From: Saxidomus purpurata
Taxonomy: Eukaryota; Mollusca; Bivalvia; Venerida; Veneridae
Length of the DNA stretch: 64,000 nt
NCBI GenBank assembly: GCA_022818135.1
Contig: JAFMSR010000007.1
Location: forward strand, 3,296,577 to 3,360,576
Reading direction: 5' to 3'
The notes below the pieces were generated by a model. It worked only from the letters and a program-made list of their open reading frames with translations. It made no database searches and was not told where the DNA came from. Below, piece by piece: positions 11,801 to 23,161 of this stretch. Position numbers and translations under genes: made by a program. How positions within the stretch are numbered: the first letter of the stretch is position 1; each line of letters opens with the position of its first letter.

Positions 11801-13171
11801 AGTTTGTGTTTGTGTTTTAGACAACTCAAGTCGTTGAAGACCAGTATGTTAATCATCAACACATTTCAAAAGTTAGAGGAGACCCTTAGAGGAATGGACT
11901 ATCATGGCAATACATGCATAATATTTTTCAAAACTTTGCTTTGTAGTTTTAGAAATTTATGATAGAAGTGTATGCATAAAGTACTATTATAGACAAAATA
12001 ATTTTATCCAATGAGGTAAAATAATCAAATAAACAGATAAATAGATTTACAAATGTGTACTTCATGACTTGTGATTGTGTACTTTTAATCAAAACGGATG
12101 GTAGTGTTTTCGTCGGCCTCCCGTTTCGTCACCAAGAGTTTTGTGTACAAAAGAGGTTGTGGTTTCGTCACTCTTATTTAATTGTATATTTAATTGTCAG
12201 TTTGACATATTAAATGGGATCAAACAAACCAATTAACGTTGTCATTTCACGTAATTATAGGATGCATCGGGGTATTATGAACACCTTTTTCATCCAAATT
12301 AAGTAATTAGTTGACTATTATCAGTCATATAAATCAATTTGAATTTAAGAATGGATTGGGTTAAGGGAGTATTAGTGTCAATATATACAAAACAAGTTAT
12401 AGTTATAAATAAAACTTTTATTCAGAAAGTGACAAAAATAACATACTAATCAAATTATACATAACAAACACACACTACAGCCATTATATCAATCACACTA
12501 CAGCCATTATATATATTGTTATATTTATCTTATACAAAACCTTGGTGACGAACTGGCAACATAAATCCTTAGTGACGAAACTGGAGGTCGACGAAACCAC
12601 TGTAATTCATCGAAACAACTCCATATATTTATACATGTAAATGTTACAGTACTAGTGTGGAAGCACCAACACTAATGTGTAAGTAAATAACACAACTATA
12701 ATTTGGATTTTAAATTAGCCTTAAAGATTACCCAAATCTTTTATCAGTTTCCTGCAGCATCTCAAAAGTAAATGGGTCTTTTTGATTCAAGCGGACTTGT
12801 TCTTGTGGTCGTTGAATCTTCTGACCACTCTGCATAGGATTAACTTTACTTTCCATCTTGTCATTTTTCATTTTATTTGCCACAGTAAACTGTATCCTTG
12901 TGTTTTTGAATTTTGCATCTTTTCTTTGCGATGCAGCCTTGCTCAAACTATTCTGAATTGGGTCCTTTGGGTCGAATGGAAGGTACGCATTTTTTCTCGG
13001 ATCAGCAATAGTTTGCTTAATTTTGTTGACATCTTCCTCTGGTATCGTAACGTCTTGTACACTGCGTTTCATTCCCCTGGCATAACTTCTTGAGAAATTC
13101 AAAGATAAACAACATTTTCGTAGTTTCGACAAACATGTCCTCATGGGCGCTGCCATCTTTGGTGATAGCAT
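8804..13171 (-). CDS. MRM3: Mitochondrial rRNA 2'-O-methyltransferase (MRM3/RNMTL1)
   Basis: Four minus-strand exons join in frame: 13171-12732, 11413-11169, 10127-9969 and 9474-8804, giving 504 aa. The N-terminus (MLSPKMAAPMRTC..., rich in R, S and K, no acidic residues for about 35 positions) looks like a mitochondrial transit peptide. Residues ~165-230 form the SpoU substrate-binding domain (EEIVLEGKNLIVDALMAG; WSDVATPQGLLG). SpoU/SPOUT motif 1 is at ~253-272 (CDSIRDGGNLGTLLRTAAA), motif 2 at ~437-450 (TVLLISGETSGVSL) and motif 3 at ~466-483 (IPMEAEVESLNCAVAGSI), so the SAM-binding knot is complete. In mammals MRM3 methylates the 16S mitochondrial rRNA A-loop. The protein is longer than the ~420-aa human one, largely because of an acidic, serine-rich segment at ~358-406 between motifs 1 and 2. 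The start is the first ATG of the exon 1 frame; later Mets at residues 6 and 10 are alternatives. Confidence 0.93.
10471..11140 (-). repeat. Dispersed repeat, 'gggccatcatggccctc' family, reverse copy
   Basis: Starts with 'gagggccaagatggccc', then 'tgctcacctgactaccat', and contains two ~125-bp internal units ('ggtcatgatttgaacaat' type). It ends near 'gacggacagatgactgtac' and 'aatagctcagctatgtgagc'. The reverse complement matches 44380-45180 along most of its length. It sits in MRM3 intron 2, between exons ending at 11169 and starting at 10127. Confidence 0.8.
12101..12603. mobile_element. MITE-like element with repeated 'gtttcgtcac' ends, MRM3 intron 1
   Basis: The left end 'gtagtgttttcgtcggcc' and the reverse complement of the right end 'acagtggtttcgtcgacc' match over about 38 bp, continuing with 'gtttcgtcaccaag' versus 'gtttcgtcactaag'. 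Further 'ttcgtcac' motifs lie just inside both ends (12170, 12545), and the interior holds a tandem 'cacactacagccattat' pair. There is no open reading frame. About 500 bp, non-autonomous. Confidence 0.7.
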
Positions 13172-16080
13172 AATAATAGCAATGTTGTGACATCTTGTAG
13201 GATTCCAAGTAGCGGTTACTTCCCCTTTATAAAAGAATATGTGCCGTATCTAAATCTTTTTTTTCAAGTCGACGACATTGGTAAATGATTTAGAAACTTC
13301 CGTTGGTATGGACGCGTTGCTAACAAACTTCGTTATAATGTGACCAATCAGTAACTTCTTGCAAATTATTGGTCCTAGCATTTCGGTACCGGAATAAGCA
13401 GTATACATCCCGTTGCTTCAAAATTACAAAATGTGTATATTTTTTATTATTATAGTTATTTATAATAAATCATGTTGCAAAAAAGAAAAAACAGAACAGG
13501 TTATGTCCCAAGGTTTCTGACAGTCGAAGATCAACTTTTGTATTCAACGAGGTGTTGTCCGGGGCCGGACATCGAGCGTCATTGATTATTGGCTAAGCGT
13601 TATCGAGACCCGGAATAAGCAGTGTTCTGCCAGGGAGCCTTCTGAAACACAAAATGTGTTTATTACGTCACCTACGTCGACCATCTTTTTTTTTTTAAAG
13701 ATATTACTTGTTTCAAGATACGCTCATTGGTAAAGAAATGTTAGAATAACTATTCTAATACCGTATGACCATTTGCATGTTGGTAAATGTAATTTACGGC
13801 GATTTTAAAAAAGTTCTTATATGGAGTGACAACTACTGGTAACTTTACTTGTCAAATTATGTTCGTCCCATAATTCACACAAAAACGAAAAATAACCCGT
13901 AAACATCACTTTGTTCAAAATTAGGTTAGAAAAGTCCATTTTTTTTTGCGAAAACGATTTTGTCAACAATTGCAGGGATAGTCTATCCCCATTTAATCAA
14001 AATATCCTATTCATACTTTAACTGACGGAGATTACCTTCATAATGTCTAACATTATGTTGATGTACAGTGGTTTCACTTATTATTATTATTTATTATTTA
14101 GGACTACATAGATACCACAGTTAACATTTTCATGATAAGCACTTTAAAACAATATTAACAATAAATAATGTAAATATTTATCATTAGATCTACATATGTT
14201 AAATTTAAGATGTTCACATAAAACATCTCTAAAAACGGGCTATATTTATTTACATAGAAGTGAAATCAATATAAAAGCTAGCATAATTTTTTATATAAAC
14301 TAAGATAGAAATGTTTCAATTAATAGTTTTACAATGCTGTTAAAATGTAAACTTGAATTATGGAAAAAATCTTTAAAATGAAGAAAAAAGAAAAATATGT
14401 AGGCTTATATATTAAAGATATTGATCTATGGCTGCATGGATAACCCATTAAGCTCGAAAGCTTATTTCCAGTGGAGTCCAGATGTTCATCGTTACGTATA
14501 TAAGGGCTCTATCGTTGGTACCGGTTTCCCATATGACCAACGCCCCCAGAAGAGGTTAGTTATTTTAGGTTTCGGAGGATAGTGCAAGATACAGAAAGCG
14601 TCCCAATTCCAGAGACACCCCGGTTCTTATACATTCTTGGCTTCGCCTTGACGTCATACCGACCAGTCAACCAATAGGATTATTAGGTCTCGTTCATTTC
14701 TTCATTCGGTAAAAGGTGAAAACTCGGTCTTTACCGTAGACTCATATGCCAGTTTAAATTCATTTCAAATGAAACAAAGCGCCTGTTAACAGACTTGGAA
14801 TTATGATAAAAAACAATTGGATAGTTACAATCTTTTGGTAGACCGTCGTTTTCTTTCAAATTTCAATATTTTTGCTTTATTGTACATTTTAAAATCACAA
14901 AGAAGCGTAGGGACCAGCGATGAAAGCCGAGGAATCACCTTTCCCCGAATGTAAATAATTCATCAGTACCCGGATGTGCGAAACCGCTATACTTTCTCCG
15001 TAGAAGTTTTTTAAACAATAAACTGAAAATAAATGATTCATGAGAAGAACCAAACAGCATTAAACGTTTCGGGTTGGAAATAATTACGGCAAGCACTTCA
15101 AATTTTATATGAGCCATTATTTGCAAAAATATTGAAAAAGGACAAAATACGATGTTATAGTACCATTAGGCAAAAATTTAATAACAATCGGAGAAAACTC
15201 GCTTTTTGACGCCTGACTTATATACTCGTTATTTCCACTTAAAAATTACGTGATTTTAAATAACTGTATAACATACAAACATATATACAGACATAGACAT
15301 GATCAAAGTCATTTAAACATACACAATTGAAAGTAGAGTGACATATACAAAATTGAATATACATTGTATATATCAAGTAATATAATGAAAGAAACGGTTA
15401 TAGAGTTTTCCTGACGCATATTAGAAAGCTACCTTATTTTGGTACATATCGTTTTAATTCGGTCTAAAGCTACCTTAATTTGGTAGGCCCCCGGTCGAAT
15501 ATTAAAGGCCATTATTTGATGTTACAATTATGATTAGGCATTAAATTTACGTAGTATTTGTAAACCAACAACAATACCTTTTGCATTTTAAATGCTTCAA
15601 AATATTTAACAAGTTTTCTTTTGTCAGCATTGGTAATATTCACTTCATATTTCAATTTCAGTCTACGCCTGTAAACGATCTAAGAAGAACGCGCTATTCA
15701 TGTTCAGAACGCGGTATCTAGATGCTATCTACTGTAAACAAGAAATATCTTTAAATGAAAGCGATTGAGGGTTGCTAGATTTCATAGTGAAAAATCCTGT
15801 CAAGTATAATTTTCATACAGTCAAAAGGCGCCGAATGTCACCGGGTGAGAAAAAGAAATTCCTTATTTAGGCCCTGATAGTATCCGATATGCAACAATAA
15901 TTATTGTATAACAGGATTGGTGAAATGGCATCTGATAAAAAACAGCAATGTACTATATAACATCTGTTTAAGCTTTGTGTCTCGCTATGCGTTCACAGAG
16001 ATTTACAACTCCTTGTTTGCTTCTAGTTTGATTGGACAATGCTAAAAAAAGACGAGACCCGCTGATTGAAATGGAAAGTA
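13172..16080. other. Gene-poor stretch upstream of MRM3
   Basis: The first few hundred bases must contain the MRM3 promoter on the minus strand, but I see no convincing TATA box. Near 13390 and 13605 the phrase 'ccggaataagcagt' occurs twice. Open frames in 13.2-16.1 kb lack splice sites and protein-like composition. I see no gene. Confidence 0.5.
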
Positions 16081-16089
16081 CACTATCAG

Positions 16090-16470
16090 AGTAGACATAA
16101 ACCATACTGATGAAGACTTGTCAGGAGGTGTTGCTGCTGATGATATTACTGATGATATACCTCTATCAGACAATGAGAAACATGATGCAAGTTATGATCT
16201 CAATGCCACTGAAATTGCAATTGATAAAGTCCCTGACACAGATAATACTGTTAATACACCCTTTTCAGTACTTCGTTCGCCAGAAAAATGTTGTTAGAAG
16301 TGACGCTCAAGGTCCCTTATGGACACCACCGCTGTTGTTGGTATGCTGAAAACATGTAACAAGTCTCCAGTGGTCAAATGAAAGAAATATGAACAAGACA
16401 GCAAAACATAAACAAAGCTTCTCTGAAGAATCCCAAAATCATCTTCCATACAACTTTCATCGCGGTAAGT
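16090..16470 (+). pseudogene. Degenerate acidic coding-like patch
   Basis: In one frame, 16098-16290 reads an acidic, non-repetitive stretch (DEDLSGGVAADDITDDIPLS, then NEKHDASYDLNATEIAID, to LRSPEKCC) ended by TAG. The following frames continue protein-like pieces such as SFSEESQNHLPYNFHRG with stops and shifts between them, up to a possible donor 'gcg|gtaagt' near 16462. Composition suggests a former exon or transposon-encoded protein. I recognise no family. Confidence 0.3.
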
Positions 16471-17284
16471 CCGGACGATTATTTATTCAGACAAACGCAT
16501 TCTTGTACTTAACAAAGTATTGTAACCGAGCTATGATCAGTTTCTGGTTACATTTCATAGCTTAGGAAATTGGGAAATACTCATTACACCTCAATTATAC
16601 CTTGATGTAGCTATAAACAATAAAAAAATTGTTAGTGTGAATTTCGGTACATATCGCGGCCGTTTGTATATAAAGATGACGTCCACGGACTTTCAAGTTC
16701 TTTGCGTTTTCTACGAGTATTTACAATTATTGTTGGCCCCGCCCTGGTGTCACCTTTTTCACTTTTGACTTTGGCTAACATTGACCTTGACCTACTGACA
16801 TACTTTATGTTTTTGAAGCTAGAGAGATGAAATATGGACTAAAATTCCTATGAATGCCCTTAATCATGACCTTTTGACATGCTGTCTTGTTTTAAAGTAC
16901 AATGACACTCATGCGAGGGATAAAGGGCCGTCATGTCACTCTTGTCTATTTGTTGTTTAAACAAGAACTATCACCTGTAACTGACGAATGCCCTCGATGT
17001 GTTGGAATCATCAAATAAAAAGGTTCCAGTTTAAATTCCTTTAAAGTATTTCTGCACATGCGTTTTTGAAATTATTAGCTTCCAAGTTATATTTAGCGTT
17101 ACAAACGCTTTTGAAATTCCAATATAGACATATAGTGTAGCGATACCGTTAAACCAAGCTCACGATCATTTTCAACAGTTTTTTTCTAATTAAAACCTAG
17201 ATTTTTTACTTGTGTTGTTGATTTGTGCAATGACTTTTACATTTTATGTTTTAGTATATCATTTACTTTAATTTATTTCACCGG

Positions 17285-17695
17285 AAAATGTGACGAACGA
17301 GCAGCTTTAAAAGTTATGCTCTGGACAAGAAAATTCAATAAACGAAGATAACTAAAAACTAAGGCATTATAGGTTATGGCTCGTGAGCACTGCACTTCCT
17401 CCTAATGGCCTCTCTCGTTGTATGGAATTTGAACAAATTTCCTACAGTACTTTTAGAGTTAAGCTCCCGACAAGAAAATGTAACAAAGGGAATAAATTAA
17501 AAAATAATCAAGACAGAGTTATGGTTCTTCTACTCTGCATTTCCTCTCGTTGTTCTCTATCACTGTATGAAATTCAAAGTAAATGTAAGTCCCATTAATA
17601 CTTTTGGAGTTATGCTCCGGACAAAGAAGTTGGACGGACGGACGGACAGACAGACGTTTCTATCTGCCATCTGAAGTTCCGGGGGCATAAAATAC
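17285..17695 (-). repeat. Dispersed repeat ('gttcttgtgcactgcact' family)
   Basis: Three diverged units contain 'agttatgctc(c/t)gga', 'actgcacttcctc' and 'gtatggaatt(tg)'. It closes with (GGAC)n 'ggacggacggacggacag' and 'ccgggggcataaaata'. The units are the reverse complement of those at 4590-4860 and match 50590-51000. Confidence 0.65.
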
Positions 17696-18548
17696 ACACG
17701 TTAAGCTAGTCATTAGTTTCGTGTAAGATAAGTGGATAGGCGGATTGCAATTAATGTAAAGAAAAACGCGGTATGAAAGTTTCCGTTTATATGTAACGCG
17801 ATATAATCATTCCCAACTTGATCTAATCAAGAATAAATGTATAAAGAAGTAATAGAGCTCTACTCTACTTTGATCAAATGAAACAAAAATTGCAATTAAG
17901 CAAAACGGCAAAAACGTAACCAAAAAGCTTTTTAGAATTAGCAATACGAATTTAGTATGACAAGTAGCCGAATTGAATAGCATTTAGGCGATCGCAAACA
18001 CTAATATATTAAAACAAAATACAGTCAGACGTGGTTTATAATTTTGACCATTTTGCCCTTCCACATCCTTATATCTGTCACAAGGTTGACAGACAGGCCT
18101 CGATTTCCATATAAAGGTAGTGACAGCAATTTTATCATTGTTTTTGTAAATGTTGAATTATTGTGTGAATTGCTAGACTTGTCCTATAAAAGTAAGAGCA
18201 TTGTTCCTTGTGTTGAGTTCATGTATTTTCATTAAATTCTGGTCTGTAATAAGAAAGTTATATTTTCGCATTTGTTGTTGTTGTATAACAATCTTACTGA
18301 GCCACTATAACGAACCTCAATTTATATAATTACATTTGACCGACATAAATTTTATTCGGGCATAAGCCATTTGGTTATGATTTCCCCGTGAATTTATAGA
18401 CAGACGGGAAGATATAGTATTTAAGGAAGGACTGACTATTACAAAATGGCACACACAGTTTTATGTCTTTGACATTCGAAATGTTATAAAGTTCTTACTT
18501 TAGATTGATCGAGCTTTCTCCGCCGGAAGTTACAATGCCCGGAGTAGT

Positions 18549-18742
18549 AGAGATATGTATTGCCTCCAGACGATGGACCGACCTGTTACGTCGATAAACT
18601 ACTAGATTCGCCCGGATGTATTGATGCCCGAGCACAGACTTGTCTACATTGTGCCCCATTCACTCAGGATACACCTTTGGTGCATCTACTAAAATCCAAC
18701 CCCGGATTATCGGAGCGTATACGGAGATATTGTTATGAATGA
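18549..18742 (+). CDS. Candidate Cys-rich terminal exon, unrecognised
   Basis: An open frame of about 62 codons to TGA at 18740-18742 reads PDDGPTCYVDKLLDSPGC, then ARAQTCLHCAPF and SERIRRYCYE. Six cysteines, polar composition and the lack of repeats make it look coding. In-frame TAG codons lie just upstream, so if real it begins at a splice acceptor near 18550; the polypyrimidine tract there is poor. The spacing C-x5-LL-x3-C, CxxC, YC loosely recalls small TNF-receptor-like Cys repeats, but I would not assign it. It lies 0.4 kb outside the inverted duplication. Confidence 0.3.
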
Positions 18743-18983
18743 CGAGGACAGTCTTTTTGTAATTGTAAACGTTCACCGTAAAGTAAAGTGTAAACGTGTA
18801 TAATTCAGGACTATCATTAAGACGTTTTTTTATACTAGTAGGCCACCCTTATCATCTTATTTAATCTTCATATTTTGCATTCATCTTTGTATATATTCAT
18901 TATTGCAACTAAAGTTGTAAATTTTGCATAGTGCTGAGTGTTTGGGTGCTGTGGGGTTTGTTTTGGGGAGGTTGGTTTTTTGT

Positions 18984-19027
18984 TGTTTGTTTTCTTTTTT
19001 TTTTTTTTTTGTTTTTTTTTTTTTTTG
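18984..19027. repeat. Poly-T tract
   Basis: A run of T broken by only a few other bases, followed by 'gatttctctggtg'. It produces the Phe/Lys-only frames here. No target-site duplication or adjacent retroelement was recognised. Confidence 0.8.
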
Positions 19028-21104
19028 ATTTCTCTGGTGTGTTTAGCCCTGACCATCGTTACATATCATTGTATAACAGACAATTTAAAAGTACATACTT
19101 CTCACCTTCTACAGTGCTAAGACAGTTTAAAACATGTTCTATTAGCCAAATCAATATTCTTATATCTGCCTGTTTCTAGAGGTGCTACGCCACATCTAAA
19201 ATTTGTCAGTGCTGATCTGTAATGATATGGCAATTTACTAACCAGGTGTTTCACATTACGACACATTGTGACTATGAAGAATCAATGTTTCTGTACAACC
19301 TTGGTTCATGACATCTTGATAGTCTTATTAATTGTTTCAGGTGATTTCTTTTATAGAGGAGCGAACCCACTGAAAAAGTATGATTGTATGAGTATCATGA
19401 ACATTCTGCAAGATGTTCTTAAATCCGTTGTGACTATTTTATGTTCTTAGAAAACCTGATGGGCAATATTCAGAAGTGACTTTCAGAATGTGTACACTCA
19501 ATGCAAAATACATTGTACGAGTAATGCAAAAGGCGAAACCAACAAATGTACACTAAACATTTCAGAAAAACAGCAATAACTTAGTAAATATATATTAAAC
19601 AATAAAAAAAGTTACAGTATTAATTCCTTGTTAAATGTGTAATTTCTTTTTGAAGTAGGAAATATTCACTGCTTCTTTAAGGGACCTACCCTATAACTGA
19701 TGCCAAACCAAATAACATCCATAAAATAAATAATAGAATCTTTGGACGTATTATAACTTAACTTAAAAGTTTCAGCATGCATTCCCAGTCATTATCGATA
19801 AAAATCAGCGGTATAAAATATGCTGCAGTACCGTAAACCATTCAATAATTTATTTAGAGTTGTTGTACACTAAATGGGTGGATGCGATTTATAACAGAAT
19901 GCATCTATATTGATAAATTGTGGTAAAATGAGGCATTTTTCGCCATAGGTTCTTCTTTGAAATTGTTTTTGTTTATCATTTTACGTCCATTGAACACATA
20001 ATCTATGTTCCGAGAATATAATCGGCTAGTTGTAGGGTATGTCCCTTTAAGACAAATGAGCATATGATTTGTATAAATAAAACTGCTTTAAAACATTACA
20101 ATCGATGTATTTCAAAAGAAAAGTTATGTAAGAGTTATACAGTGTCATAAATAATACATGTAAATTATATACAACTTTACAAGGGGAAATACTATATCTT
20201 TACTAGAATATCTCTCTGCCAGAATTATCCAGTGATCTGTCTACCGGGTAAAGGGTAATTCGGAATTACACCAGTCATTAAGACATGTTTGATTCGTCCG
20301 ACGAACGCGGTAGGGCGTATGAAAACAAGTTCAAGATGTCAAAGAGGTAACACATTCTTTGAATTGATTCACGATGTATATTCACTGCGGATGAACGACC
20401 ACCGGATATTGGGGCGAAAGTGAGCACAGATAATTAGTTTTCGCGGGGAACGTGTTACAATTGGGGTAAGTTAAAATCCGATATTTAATCTTATGCATAT
20501 TATCTTGTGTTTCGTTTTGTGTGTTTGGATACTTCGATGACTAATTTAGTCTAGTGTATATCCGAGCTGTAAATGATGTCGGTTAATATGTTCAAATACC
20601 AAAAACAAGATCGCCTGCTCACTTGAAAAGTTCGACTGTTGGTAATGTTTACCGTTTTATTTCGCAAATGTGCTTAGATTTGAATAATCTGAATCGAGCA
20701 ATTTATTTGGGCAAGTACCAGACATAAGTGTTCAAGATCTTATCCACAAACGTTATTTCGGGGCCAAAATATTGATACATATATAACTAAAGTTAGTGTA
20801 CTGGGTATTGTTTATTTTTTGGTGTACCGGAGTATTGGTACTAACGTGTACTGAGTATTGGGCATTAAAAGTGAGTAATAGAAATATTCTGCTGCTTTTT
20901 AAAGCGTTTTATTAGCTCAACACAGCACGAAGTACCCAAGGTTGGTAATTGTGATCGCATGGTGTCCGTCGTCTTTATGTCCTTCTATCGTCTGCGTGTC
21001 GTCTGTGCACATTTAACCTTGTGTATGCAAATGAGACTGCATTTTTCACTGGAGCTTCAGGAATCTTGATCAGAATGATTACCTTTATGTAATCTACGTC
21101 GATT

Positions 21105-21480
21105 CGAATATGGGTCATCTTGTTTCAAAAACTTGGTCACGGGATCAAATCATAGACAAAACTTGTGTATGCAATAAAGGTTCCATTTTTCGTTCGATCT
21201 CCATGAACTTGGTTAGTATGATTGATTTGATGAACTTAAGGTCGAGTACGAATATGAGTCAAGTTGGGTCAAAAATTAGGTCACTGGATCCAATCATAGA
21301 AATCCCTTGTGTATACAAAAGATGTTCCATTTTTCATTGAATCTTCATGATCCTTAGTCGGAATAAATGTACAGTCTTGGTAAATTCTAGATTTAGTTTG
21401 CATATGGGACATCTGTGGTCCAAAGCTAGATCACTGAGTAAACTCATAGAAAAAACGCTTGTTTTGCAATATTCTATGTT
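21105..21480. repeat. Short tandem units inside the transposon
   Basis: Three diverged units of about 120 bp contain 'ttgtgta(t/c)ncaaaag', 'ttccatttttc', 'tcttcatgatcctt' and 'aaattaggtcactggatc'. This resembles the dispersed repeats that end in 'attagctcaa(c)'. It is probably an older repeat carried within the element. Confidence 0.45.
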
Positions 21481-21945
21481 AGTTGATGTATCTTTTTAAA
21501 TTTATTTTAAAATGTTTTAGATCAAACCAATTTAAGGTACAGTATGACATGTTGCATATCCAAAATCAATTCTATTTCTACAAAATAATTTGAATTTACA
21601 CATCCCGGAAAACTAAATATTCACATCACGGGCAAGTGTTTAAAATTGCTTAGTATATCATTACGTTGATTGCCCTTGTATACATCGAACAAAGCATGTG
21701 ATGTCTTAGTAAAGTATGGTCCATTTCATCTTTGACAATATACGGGATAATGATACTTTGTACAAACCCGAAAATCTGACGTAATTGTTTAGATAATAGT
21801 AGGGATTAACGGACCATTTTTCACAGCATCGTGTGATTCTTTTTTATCGATATGTATTTACATTTCGATAAAAATGAATGTTGCAGTAATGCTTTTATAA
21901 TAATTCGTAAAAAAGTTTGTTTTTTGTGTTACTGTACAACACTCG

Positions 21946-21995
21946 CACGCACGCACGCACGCACGCACACACGCACACACACACACACACACACA
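21946..21995. repeat. (ACGC)n/(AC)n microsatellite
   Basis: 'cgcacgcacgcacgcacg' passes into an uninterrupted AC run, inside the 20382-22916 transposon. Confidence 0.95.
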
Positions 21996-22948
21996 ATGGA
22001 ATTGTGGCCGAGAGTTACGCTATTTTGAGTTAACTAGAACAAAACACTGCATTTTATCTTATCATTTCAACTTATACGTATTTTAGACAAATGTTTTCTA
22101 GTTGTAGATAACATTTAAAGTCACTTCATGTCCGAGTCATTGAATAGTTAGTGCAGTACTGCACAGTATATCCATTTACACGCGATATTGTTGATTATTT
22201 AGTGAAAATTAAAATACAAATGTATATAAAAATTATTGTACATGTGTGTCTTATGTGTGTCTAATACATAAAACGCCGAACAAAACACTTTATAATACAC
22301 TTTTATAGTATAAATTATCAACGTCTAATAAGACTTGTGCAAAACAACACACTTCCTGAATTTATACCTTCAACTGATAACAAATAAATACATTTCCCGT
22401 TTCAAAAATTCAATTTTTTACTCATTCCTTGATGCAATACTCAGTACAGTGATTTGCTCACTCCGTCAATACTCAGTACACGTTTAACCAATACCCAGTA
22501 CAGTAATTGAAATGTTTCTAGGATCGTATCTCCGCTATACTTTCGTCTAAAATGATGATATTTTAACCATTAATATGTTGTCTTTGGGCAAATGATATGC
22601 CGTATTCAGTTTATTAATATGTTAATGATTTATCAAATTAAACGGCATACTTTGCCAACGGTCGATATTTTTCGAGTGAGCAGACTATTTGTTTTGGATA
22701 TTTTCAACATTTCAACATATATATGTTGCACAACGAGAATACATTCGGCTTGGACAGTCACTAAAGTATCTGAAAACGCACAAATAGACACAATATGATA
22801 TGCATCAGAGTGAAAATCGGGTTTTAACTTACCCCAGTTGTTACACGTTACTCGCGAAAACTAATTATCTGTGCTCACTTTTTCCCCAATATCCGGTGGT
22901 CGTTCATCCGCAGTGATATTGAACCATGACAGTATTTATAGTTTATAC

Positions 22949-23040
22949 TAATTTATTTTAGCTCTATTGTGAAGAAAGTTTGTAGCTTATCGAGTCACTC
23001 TCGAGTCCGTTTCCTGGAAAAACCAGTACTGGTGTCATAT
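22949..23040 (-). repeat. SINE-like tail, left-arm copy
   Basis: The reverse complement reads 'gacaccagtactggtttt', 'ggactcgagagtgactcg', 'ataagctacaa' and 'caatcgagctaaaataaatt'. It matches 46690-46787, where it follows a tRNA-like head, and the right-arm copy at 41891-41985. It lies just downstream of the left membrane-protein gene copy. Confidence 0.65.
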
Positions 23041-23161
23041 GAGGAAGTACTTAAAGAATAACAACATCAGCTGACTAAAACATGCTAACTTACAGGTTCA
23101 CCTGCATATAACAACACTATTATATAACGTTTTATCTTCTAAATAGCTGTATTAAACACAG

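Larger units (their letters stand above)
20382..22916. mobile_element. Non-autonomous DNA transposon with long inverted ends
   Basis: The ends 'tcactgcggatgaacgacc' are inverted copies. Near-identity runs for about 95 bp ('ccggatattgggg', 'gtgagcacagataattag', 'ggggtaagttaaaa'), and a more diverged complementarity continues to ~500 bp from each end, including subterminal 'gtactgggtattg' and 'gtactgagtattg' motifs (20801-20866 and 22437-22507). It is flanked by TAT (20379-20381 and 22917-22919). The right arm has the empty site near 42008-42018 with a single TAT-like copy. The 2535-bp body has no transposase-sized open frame. The 3-bp duplication and long ends do not let me name the superfamily. 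Confidence 0.88.

Noticed and set aside
19268..19450. Short frame after 'attgtttcag' (DFFYRGANPLKKYDC)
   Set aside because: The twin at 42970-43155 has a 2-bp indel in the frame, and no partner exon was found.
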